DNA of 6,284 bases. It comes from an uncultured Synechococcus sp. GTDB lineage: Bacteria > Cyanobacteriota > Cyanobacteriia > PCC-6307 > Cyanobiaceae. The DNA lies in contig CALJTZ010000393.1 in the NCBI GenBank assembly GCA_937975655.1, positions 1 through 6,284 on the forward strand, written 5' to 3'. Positions 1 through 4,789 of this stretch are shown in pieces; within the stretch, counting starts at the first letter, position 1, and every line of letters begins with the position of its first letter. The notes under the pieces were generated by a model. It was not told the DNA's origin. It saw only the letters and a list, made by a program, of their open reading frames with translations, and did no database searches. Made by a program: the position numbers and the translations under genes.

Positions 1-132
1 TTCATCTGTGGTTTCCACAAACAGCGGCTCCACCTTGCCGAGCACGCGAATGGCACGCGTCAAGGCGCGACCGTCGGCCGCCACAATGGGCGCCTCGCCC
101 GCCGGATAGACGTCGGCCAGCACCAGTTCATC
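1..132 (-). other. murC: MurC C-terminal domain fragment fused in frame to the AKR
   Basis: Residues ~309-352 of the minus-strand frame read as the last domain of UDP-N-acetylmuramate--L-alanine ligase (peptidoglycan precursor synthesis, cytoplasm). Signature words are VYPAGEAPI, ADGRALTRAIR and GKVEPLFVE. Compared from memory with E. coli MurC, which has VYPAGEAPIPGADSRSL followed later by GKIDPILV, the two align without gaps. The PIVAADGRAL wording resembles betaproteobacterial MurC, whereas cyanobacterial MurC as I recall it diverges here (IYxAGE followed by unrelated sequence). MurC's ATP-binding and central domains are absent; their place is taken by the aldo/keto reductase. Either a chimeric assembly join or a real gene fusion would explain this; a join seems likelier because the two halves suggest different phyla. 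Confidence 0.75.
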
Positions 133-1056
133 CAGGGCCTTGCGCTCGCTGGCGTTGAGCTGCCAGCTGCGGGCTGCGGCGGCCGCCTCCACCTGTTCGG
201 GGCTGCGCAGGCCGGGAATCGGCATGGCGCCATGGGCGCGGCACCAATTCAGGGCCACGGCTGCCCGCCCGCCGGGGCGGTTGCCGCCAATGCTGTCCAT
301 CAGCTGCACCAGTGGGGTGAGGCGCGGCCCCAGTCGCCGGAACAGGGCCCCGCGGGGCCCCCTGGGCAGGGTTGTTGCCGCGCTGACAGCGCCACGACCC
401 AGCAGGCCCAGGGCTAAGGGGCTGTAGGCAATCAGCTGGATTCCCAGCTCGCGGCACACCTCCGCCACTCCGCTGGGGCCGATGGCCTCGGGGGCCAGCA
501 GGGAGAGTTGCACTTGCAGGCTGGTGATGGGTACGCCCCGCACCTGCAGCTCCATGGCCACCTGGCGTAGCCGTTGGGGCCCCATGTTGGAGACCCCCAG
601 GCTCTCCACAGCCCCCTGTTCCACCAGGTCGGCGAGGCCCTGCAGCAGGGGCCCTTCCTGCCAGGGCGCGTAGCGGGCTGTGCTCCAGTGCAGCTGCACC
701 CGTTTGAGTTGCCCCTGCAGCCGCGCTTGGGAGGCGGCAAAGGCCCTGGCGTAGCCGCTCCGGCCCAGCCGCCATGGGAAGGGGGCGAGCTTGGTGGCGA
801 TGCAGAGCTGGTGCCGCTGCTCGGAGCTGGCGGCCGCGGCGAACCGCCCCAGCAGCAGTTCGCTACGGCCGTTGAGGCGGCCCGTGCCGTAGGAGTCGGC
901 CGTATCGAAGAACTGGAAGCCGAGCGCCAGGCAGCGCTCGAAGGTTTCCGCCAGAGCCGTGTCGTCGCGCTCGGGGTCGTAGCCCCATAGGAATTGATTG
1001 CCCCAGGCCCAGGTGCCAACCCCGATCCCCGGCGTGGGGGGCTTGTCGGTTGCCAT
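1..1056 (-). CDS. Aldo/keto reductase (pyridoxal reductase-like) with a MurC-derived C-terminal tail; 3' end outside window
   Basis: NADPH-dependent cytosolic oxidoreductase of the aldo/keto reductase TIM-barrel superfamily. The frame is open for 352 codons with no stop, so the gene leaves the window at base 1. Visible motifs: GTWAWGN (14-20) and LWGY (23-26) near the start; FDTADSYGTG (50-59) with catalytic Asp51 and Tyr56; ATK with Lys89; LHWS with His123, completing the D-Y-K-H tetrad; GVSN (154-157); cofactor-side PIPGLRS (279-285). From memory, the order and wording closely match a plant chloroplast AKR of the pyridoxal reductase (PLR1) type, so vitamin B6 metabolism is possible but the substrate is inferred. 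The start at 1056 is needed to keep the first beta strand; no clear ribosome binding site is seen. AKR similarity stops near residue 310, about 20 residues short of the usual end, and residues ~309-352 are MurC-like (separate entry). The start codon overlaps that of the divergent gene at 1055. Confidence 0.88.
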   Translation of the reverse strand, partial: MATDKPPTPGIGVGTWAWGNQFLWGYDPERDDTALAETFERCLALGFQFFDTADSYGTGRLNGRSELLLGRFAAAASSEQRHQLCIATKLAPFPWRLGRSGYARAFAASQARLQGQLKRVQLHWSTARYAPWQEGPLLQGLADLVEQGAVESLGVSNMGPQRLRQVAMELQVRGVPITSLQVQLSLLAPEAIGPSGVAEVCRELGIQLIAYSPLALGLLGRGAVSAATTLPRGPRGALFRRLGPRLTPLVQLMDSIGGNRPGGRAAVALNWCRAHGAMPIPGLRSPEQVEAAAAARSWQLNASERKALDELVLADVYPAGEAPIVAADGRALTRAIRVLGKVEPLFVETTDE

Positions 1057-1252
1057 GATCAATGTCCACGGGGCTGCAACTGCAGTGAAGTCTCTGCCCA
1101 CACCGGTGTCCACGGGCCCTGAGCAGGAGCCCCTTGCTGCAGAGCCAGCCTCCCCTCAGTCGGTGGAACCGGTGCTGTGCAATCATTGCGGCCGCACGGC
1201 CACCAATGGCCTGGTGTGTGTGGGAATCTGTGTGGCCGATTCGGGCTATTGA
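1055..1252 (+). CDS. Small four-cysteine (zinc-ribbon-like) conserved hypothetical protein
   Basis: A 65-residue protein of unknown function. Residues 1-40 are a Pro/Ala/Glu-rich, probably disordered stretch. The C-terminal part carries CNHC (42-45) and CVGIC (55-59), a CxxC-x9-CxxxC arrangement suited to binding one zinc ion, followed by an ADSGY terminus. I believe short proteins ending this way are common in picocyanobacteria, but I cannot name a family. The ATG at 1055 shares the CATG palindrome with the AKR start on the other strand. That leaves no spacer for promoters, so a GTG start further in (1085, 1163 or 1172) is possible; all would keep the cysteine motif. The gene ends 41 bases before the next gene on the same strand and may be co-transcribed with it. 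Confidence 0.6.
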   Translation: MINVHGAATAVKSLPTPVSTGPEQEPLAAEPASPQSVEPVLCNHCGRTATNGLVCVGICVADSGY

Positions 1253-1293
1253 GCCCAGCCGCCGCAGAATGGCTCTGCCCTGATCGCCTGCCG

Positions 1294-1824
1294 ATGTTGT
1301 CCTTCCCGGGTCGTCATCTGGTGAGGCCAGCGGGCCTGGTTCTGGCCAGCTCGCTGCTGGGCGCGCTGCTGCTCCCCCCCCAGGCCCTGGGCCGCGCCGG
1401 GCAGGAGGGCTTTGGTCGTTGGGAGCTGCGCAGCGACCACTGCAACCGCAGTCTGGCGGAGTCGTTGGCAACCTCGCCCTGCCAGGTGGTGCAACTGGAT
1501 CAGCGCCAGGAGGGGCTGCTGAATGTGAATTTCATCGCCCGGGGCGCCGAAAAGGGCTCCATGAATCAGCTCACCTTTGTGGGTGAGCTCAAGCCCGGCA
1601 GCCTGGCGATGCGCTGCTCGCAGGCGCGCTGCACGCCCCAGGGAACCATGCAGGCCCAGCTCAGCAGCGTCAGTGAAACCCGTTTTGATGGCCGCGGCAT
1701 TGCCCAGGGGCTTCCCAGCGCCTGGCCGGTGAATGGCACCTGTCTGGTGGAGCAAGGTCAGGTCCGTTGTCAGGCCAAGGCCCTCAGTGGAGAGGCCTGG
1801 ACGGCTGAAGCAACAACCCCCTGA
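1294..1824 (+). CDS. Exported hypothetical protein with six cysteines
   Basis: A 176-residue protein of unknown function, probably periplasmic. It begins with a Sec-type signal peptide: basic residues (R7, R11), a hydrophobic core (about 14-28, rich in Leu/Ala) and a likely cleavage site just after residue 33 (QALG/RAGQ). The mature part has cysteines at 50, 63, 108, 113, 150 and 159, enough for three disulfides, and looks like a small beta-rich domain with alternating hydrophobic stretches (LNVNFIA, LTFVGEL). No enzyme motif is recognised. The ATG at 1294 is preferred because it puts the signal peptide at the N terminus; the frame is open upstream to 1177 but that stretch overlaps the preceding small gene in another frame. 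No strong ribosome binding site is seen, which is common in cyanobacteria. Confidence 0.75.
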   Translation: MLSFPGRHLVRPAGLVLASSLLGALLLPPQALGRAGQEGFGRWELRSDHCNRSLAESLATSPCQVVQLDQRQEGLLNVNFIARGAEKGSMNQLTFVGELKPGSLAMRCSQARCTPQGTMQAQLSSVSETRFDGRGIAQGLPSAWPVNGTCLVEQGQVRCQAKALSGEAWTAEATTP

Positions 1825-1914
1825 GTGCCGCACTTGGATGTTGATTTGGGGCATGGGATGACGCGGAGGCCCAGGCTGTTTCCAGCTGGTCACGCGTAGC
1901 GATTTCAGAGTGCG

Positions 1915-1992
1915 TGGCGGCACGATGAGGGCATTGCATCAGTAGGAATGCCTAGCGTTAGCTCAAATCGCCCAAAAGACTCAGTGCCGCCA
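1915..1992. repeat. Spaced 9-bp inverted repeat in the spacer before the ribbon-helix-helix gene
   Basis: TGGCGGCAC (1915-1923) and its exact reverse complement GTGCCGCCA (1984-1992) lie 60 bases apart in the 241-base spacer 1825-2065. A weaker 6-bp pair, GGCATT (1930-1935) and AATGCC (1947-1952), lies between them, and a partial copy GTGCCGCAC starts at 1825. The pairing could fold a leader RNA or mark regulator half-sites. A 9-bp match at this distance is expected about once or more by chance in a window this size, so the evidence is weak. Nothing else is recognised in this spacer. Confidence 0.25.
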
Positions 1993-2051
1993 TCCGGGAA
2001 AGTGGAAGAAAAGATAAGAGAGTGTGTCATGCTGGCGAAGTCCCGATGGGA

Positions 2052-2059
2052 AAGGGGGG
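2052..2059 (+). promoter_or_regulatory. Shine-Dalgarno-like site setting the start of the ribbon-helix-helix gene
   Basis: AAGGGGGG lies 6 bases before the ATG at 2066. It supports that start over the in-frame GTG at 2024, whose extra 14 residues are not family-like. Confidence 0.5.
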
Positions 2060-2065
2060 TCTGTT

Positions 2066-2266
2066 ATGGCTGCCTCTCAAGCAGACGTTGAGCCGCGAGG
2101 CCGAGTTCTTTTTCGCACCTCGCGAAGAGTGTTCGTCACCTTGTCCTATGTGGCCTATTCACGGTTGTTGAAACGCAGTGATCAGGAGGGGAGATCGCTC
2201 AGTAATCTCTCTGCCTTTCTGCTGGAATCAGCGCTTGGGGTCGAGGAGGGGCATTCCCTTCACTAG
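2066..2266 (+). CDS. Ribbon-helix-helix (CopG-like) DNA-binding protein
   Basis: A 66-residue protein, the usual size for a stand-alone ribbon-helix-helix repressor that dimerises and reads DNA with a paired beta strand. Residues 21-25 (RVFVT) form the likely DNA-contacting strand; 28-40 (VAYSRLLKRSDQE) the first helix; GRSLSNL (42-48), the typical turn leading into helix 2; and LSAFLLESAL (48-57) the second helix. The wording GRSLSNLxAxLLExAL is typical of cyanobacterial CopG-like proteins. Such proteins are often antitoxins or autoregulators, but no toxin-like gene is adjacent: the next coding start is 136 bases downstream. Base composition is lower in GC than the flanks (31 of 60 bases in line 2101-2160 by hand count). 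The DNA target is unknown; self-regulation through the upstream repeats is a guess. Confidence 0.72.
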   Translation: MAASQADVEPRGRVLFRTSRRVFVTLSYVAYSRLLKRSDQEGRSLSNLSAFLLESALGVEEGHSLH

Positions 2267-2402
2267 TTCTTGTTCAACGGGCTGTCGGTGCTTGGAGCGC
2301 TGGCGGCTAGCGGCGAGGGTCGCCTTGCTGGCAACGCTGTTGTAACGCGATCTTCGTTGCTCAGATGGCAACCGTAGAGTGGAATGAGCGTGTCTCCCGG
2401 CA

Positions 2403-3293
2403 TTGGTTGATCTGGATGCCCTGGCTGCGCTCGATGCGCTTCAGTGGTTGAGAACCGGAGAGGAGGCCTCCAAGCGCTTTGCCATCAGTGCGGCTTCTGT
2501 GAGCAGGCAATCCAGGAAATGCCTAGATCTCTTTGATCTTGAGTTGCAGCGTGTTGATGGAGAGTGGCATACTTTGGGGGACAGCTCAATCCTCCTGCTT
2601 GAGCGAAGGGTGCATCAAACTGCCCGTTGGATGGGGCGGCGGCCACTGAGGCTGGAGGCTACGTATTGGTCGGGCCCTTTGCTGTGTTCGCCGGTTCCAG
2701 AGGGTTGGATTCTGGGTTTGTCGAATATTGTTGGTGTGCCGAGAAACTTTCAGCTTGTTCGCGAGCGGATTGTGGATGTCTGTTTGGCTGCGCTGCCTGA
2801 TTGTCCCTCTGAGGATGATCCGGAGTTGACGTCGCTGGTTCTGTCGTCGATGCCGGTTTTCTTCGTGGTGGGTGTAGGCCACCCACTGGTGGGTAGGCGT
2901 AATCTTTCCTATTCTGATATTGCTGAGTACCCCACGCTTGGCTTGCCCAGTGGTGCCTATCCGCTGGTGGAGAAATCGTTGAAGTCGATTGGCCTTTGGA
3001 ACGACTTTGTTCGCATGTCTCGCTACCGGCGTGAGGCGTGGGAAGGGAAAACGGAGGCTGAGCTCACGGTTGGCTACGGAACGGCGCTGAGCATGGAGGT
3101 GAGTGGTTCTGGCTTGGTGCCACTCCCTTTGCACTTGCCCTTCGATTCCGGTGAAGTGATGGTGGTTCGAAGAGAGTTCTGCTTCCATCCCAGGCTGCTG
3201 GCCCTGCGTGCCGTGATCGACGCCCGTCTGCGGCTGTTCGCACAACGGTTTCCGGAGATTCGCCTCGCGCCTCCTGGTCCCGGGCATGGCTGA
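2403..3293 (+). CDS. LysR-like transcriptional regulator, paralog 1
   Basis: A 296-residue protein read as a divergent LysR-type regulator. The N-terminal winged helix-turn-helix spans about residues 5-55, with a recognition-helix candidate at 29-44 (ASVSRQSRKC region). An effector-binding-like domain follows, with the LysR-typical pieces VVGVGHPL (155-162) and DIAEYPTLGLPSGAYP (172-187). It is shorter and less canonical in the HTH than classic LysR proteins. The start is TTG at 2403: an in-frame TGA at 2385 excludes anything longer, no ATG follows nearby, and paralog 2 aligns from the same TTG-GTT-GAT codons. No ribosome binding site is evident. The gene is markedly lower in GC than its neighbours (27 of 60 bases in line 2701-2760), suggesting transfer or relaxed composition. 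Target genes and ligand are unknown; it may regulate the cluster itself. Confidence 0.72.
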   Translation: MVDLDALAALDALQWLRTGEEASKRFAISAASVSRQSRKCLDLFDLELQRVDGEWHTLGDSSILLLERRVHQTARWMGRRPLRLEATYWSGPLLCSPVPEGWILGLSNIVGVPRNFQLVRERIVDVCLAALPDCPSEDDPELTSLVLSSMPVFFVVGVGHPLVGRRNLSYSDIAEYPTLGLPSGAYPLVEKSLKSIGLWNDFVRMSRYRREAWEGKTEAELTVGYGTALSMEVSGSGLVPLPLHLPFDSGEVMVVRREFCFHPRLLALRAVIDARLRLFAQRFPEIRLAPPGPGHG

Positions 3294-3380
3294 TGAGGCA
3301 CTGCTATGCAGGGTCTGCAGGATTGCGCATGAATCGTTGGACTCCTTGTGAGTCTGATGCATTGATGCGATAGTGCGGTC

Positions 3381-3389
3381 GTGCCGCCA
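3381..3389 (+). repeat. GTGCCGCCA copy just before paralog 2
   Basis: Exact match to 1984-1992 and to the reverse complement of 1915-1923, ending 7 bases before the TTG start. Possible operator half-site; may be chance. Confidence 0.2.
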
Positions 3390-3396
3390 GGGGGGC

Positions 3397-4365
3397 TTGG
3401 TTGATATTGAATCCCTTGCTGCCCTCGATGGGTTGCTCTGGTTGCGAACCGGGCACGCGGTGGCACATGCCTTTAACTTCAGTCAGTCGTTTGTGAGTCG
3501 AAGCGCGAGGCGGTGCGCCGATGTCTTCGGGGTTGAGCTCAAAAAAGCCGAATCCGAGTGGTGCTTAGACGGTGATCTGATGTTGCTCAATCTTGAGCGC
3601 AAGGTTCATCAGCACGTCAGGTGGCAGAAGGGCCTTCCGTTGCGGCTGGAAGCGCAGCATTGGTCGGGGCCCTTGCTTTGTGCGCCGTCTCCTTCTGGCT
3701 GGATCACAGGCAACCTGAATTTTTTGGAGTATCACAGGCCGTTGCATTTGCTGGCCCTGGGTGTGATCGATGCCTGGGTTGCTTCCTACCCAGATGTGCC
3801 CTTTGGCGATGATTCGGACATCGTTGCGATCCCCCTGAGTCGGATGCCGATGCGCTTGGTTGTGAACCAAGGGCATCCTCTGCTGGCCCTTGGGCGCCAC
3901 CTCACCTTCGCTGATGTGGCTCAGTACCCCTGCCTGCCCCTGCCCGATGGCGCCTTCCCGCAGTTCCAGGCGGCCTTGCAGCACTGTGGGCTCTGGCAGG
4001 GCTCAGGCCTCGCGCCGATGTCTGGTCGCAGGGGCGGACAGGAGCAAGGTTGTGTAGAGGATCTGCTGGTTGGCTTCTCAACGCCCCTGGCCCTGCCCCT
4101 CTATGGAGAGGCCGTTGTGGAGCTCCCTTTGGAGCTTCCCATGGTTGTTGGAGATGCTCTGTTGATCCGCAGGGAATTCAGTGATTCCCCCCAAACCCAT
4201 GACCTTGCCGCCCAGCTGCGTCAGCGTCTTCGCAAGCTGGCTTTGACAACCCCGGATGTCGTTGTGCTGGAGCATTCGGTTTGCAGCAGCTTTGAAGCTG
4301 CTGCAGGCTTGAACGCCTGGGATGGCCGTGGTGTTGGTGTTTCCGGAGCAGCCAATATCCCCTGA
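3397..4365 (+). CDS. LysR-like transcriptional regulator, paralog 2
   Basis: A 322-residue paralog of the preceding gene; about half of the first 100 residues are identical by hand count, with no gap before residue ~165. Shared blocks include LAALD, WLRTG, VSR, LER.VHQ, PLRLEA and WSGPLLC, then the LysR-like VVNQGHPL (155-162) and DVAQYPCLPLPDGAFP (173-188). The HTH has a more typical helix start (FSQSFVSR, 28-35) than paralog 1. I chose TTG 3397 over GTG 3373 because it aligns exactly with the forced TTG of paralog 1; an AGGGGGG run lies just before it. Residues after ~285 have no counterpart in paralog 1 and read as filler (Gly/Ala-rich); this tail is encoded across a strong hairpin at 4282-4305. 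The gap to paralog 1 is 103 bases, so the pair may share a transcript. Function inferred from fold only. Confidence 0.72.
   Translation: MVDIESLAALDGLLWLRTGHAVAHAFNFSQSFVSRSARRCADVFGVELKKAESEWCLDGDLMLLNLERKVHQHVRWQKGLPLRLEAQHWSGPLLCAPSPSGWITGNLNFLEYHRPLHLLALGVIDAWVASYPDVPFGDDSDIVAIPLSRMPMRLVVNQGHPLLALGRHLTFADVAQYPCLPLPDGAFPQFQAALQHCGLWQGSGLAPMSGRRGGQEQGCVEDLLVGFSTPLALPLYGEAVVELPLELPMVVGDALLIRREFSDSPQTHDLAAQLRQRLRKLALTTPDVVVLEHSVCSSFEAAAGLNAWDGRGVGVSGAANIP
4282..4305 (+). terminator. Perfect hairpin within the 3' end of paralog 2
   Basis: Arms TGCAGCAGCTT and AAGCTGCTGCA are exact reverse complements around a TG centre, giving an 11-bp stem (inner pairs would open to make a real loop). It lies 58 bases before the stop codon, inside coding sequence for CSSFEAAAG. 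No T-run follows. The shape is that of a cyanobacterial terminator or an mRNA 3'-end stabiliser. A perfect 11-bp arm pair with a 2-base centre is very unlikely by chance in 6 kb. Confidence 0.45.
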
Positions 4366-4391
4366 CATCATCGGGAAAGCTGCGGCGGACC

Positions 4392-4408
4392 AGCCGATGG
4401 TATCGGCT
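4392..4408. terminator. Likely bidirectional terminator between convergent genes
   Basis: AGCCGAT and ATCGGCT form a perfect 7-bp stem with a GGT loop. It sits between the stop of paralog 2 (plus, 4365) and the stop of the small exported gene (minus, TAA at 4410-4408), touching the latter. No T-tract on either side, so rho-independent termination would be weak by E. coli standards. Confidence 0.45.
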
Positions 4409-4539
4409 TAGCGCTTGCTGCCTTCCACGTCGGTGTCGGAACCGTTCTGATGCCCGTTCATGTGCTTCTCGCAGGCCGTGGCGGTGAGGGTGCCAGCGAT
4501 GGTCACGGTGGCCAGGGCCAGAAGCAGGAGGCGTCTCAT
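4408..4539 (-). CDS. Tiny exported hypothetical protein or lipoprotein
   Basis: A 43-residue protein of unknown function. Residues 1-22 look like a signal peptide: MRR, then a hydrophobic run LLLLALATVTIAGTL. The following TATAC could be an AxA-type signal peptidase I site before Cys23 or a weak lipobox with Cys23 as lipidated residue; the -3 position is Ala rather than Leu, so neither is certain. The mature part is about 21 residues, hydrophilic, with His26, His30 and a single Cys (CEKHMNGHQNGSD), possibly metal-binding. The ATG at 4539 is chosen because it places the signal sequence first; the frame is open upstream to 4716 but that part overlaps the tRNA. The gene lies downstream of tRNA-Cys on the same strand and converges with paralog 2. 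Small size makes it less certain. Confidence 0.55.
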   Translation of the reverse strand: MRRLLLLALATVTIAGTLTATACEKHMNGHQNGSDTDVEGSKR

Positions 4540-4650
4540 GGGAGTGAGCTCATTGCCTGAAGGGTATGCAGGCTTCCGCGGTTCTGCCACGGGTACGCGC
4601 AGGCGCTCACCAAGTGGCCTGGTGGGTCGGCGCACTGCACACGCCATCAG

Positions 4651-4663
4651 GCCCCGTTGGGGC
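4651..4663 (-). terminator. GC hairpin downstream of tRNA-Cys
   Basis: GCCCC-GTT-GGGGC lies 12 bases beyond the tRNA 3' end. It could end the tRNA transcript or guide 3' processing. There is no T-tract after it on the minus strand, and 5-bp stems are common by chance in GC-rich DNA. Confidence 0.3.
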
Positions 4664-4675
4664 TCAATCGAAAAG

Positions 4676-4746
4676 AGGCGGCACCCAGATTCGAACTGGG
4701 GGTAAAGGATTTGCAATCCTCTGCCTTACCACTTGGCCATGCCGCC
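4676..4746 (-). tRNA. trnC: tRNA-Cys (anticodon GCA)
   Basis: A 71-nt cloverleaf on the minus strand. The acceptor stem pairs GGCGGCA with TGCCGCC. The anticodon arm is AGGAT-TTGCAAA-TCCT in outline with GCA as anticodon; the T arm is CCCAG-TTCGAAT-CTGGG. The unpaired base before the 3' end is U, the known discriminator identity base for cysteine tRNAs. CCA is not encoded (the next bases are CTT) and must be added after transcription. The D loop is short, in line with the 71-nt length. It is transcribed away from the gene at 4790; only 43 bases separate the two. Confidence 0.96.
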
Positions 4747-4772
4747 GTTCAGGAGCAAACTCCCTGGCACGG

Positions 4773-4781
4773 ATCGTATCA
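4773..4781 (-). promoter_or_regulatory. Possible extended -10 promoter for tRNA-Cys
   Basis: On the minus strand, TG-A-TACGAT resembles an extended -10 element (4 of 6 to TATAAT plus the upstream TG), placed about 26 bases before the mature tRNA 5' end. No convincing -35 box is seen. Confidence 0.3.
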
Positions 4782-4789
4782 GCCACAAG

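Noticed and set aside
345..360. Perfect 16-bp all-GC palindrome GGGCCCCGCGGGGCCC inside the AKR gene
   Set aside because: Codes for ordinary residues (Gly-Pro-Arg-Gly-Ala) in GC-rich sequence; a palindrome of this length is not surprising at ~70% GC.
1246..1923. Long minus-strand open frame antisense to the exported protein gene
   Set aside because: Composition is a mirror of the plus-strand gene, which has a signal peptide and sensible start; typical of GC-rich shadow frames.
2029..2091. Twenty-codon upstream reading frame (ATG 2029) overlapping the RHH start
   Set aside because: No ribosome binding site and no recognisable leader-peptide composition; likely accidental.
2312..2324. GGCGA-GGG-TCGCC inverted repeat upstream of paralog 1 as an operator
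   Set aside because: Several 5-bp-arm, 3-base-loop palindromes are expected by chance in 6 kb, and its sequence is not shared with other spacers.
2066..2402. Toxin-antitoxin operon with the RHH protein as antitoxin
   Set aside because: No toxin-like small frame follows within 136 bases; the next gene is a LysR-like regulator.
3307..3354. TGCAG-GGT-CTGCA and GACTC-CTTGT-GAGTC palindromes between the two paralogs
   Set aside because: Short arms at chance level, unlike each other, and no T-tract to call a terminator.
2586..3362. Long minus-strand open frame antisense to paralog 1
   Set aside because: Low-complexity, Gln/Arg/His/Pro-rich translation with no domain, fully opposite a supported gene with a close paralog.
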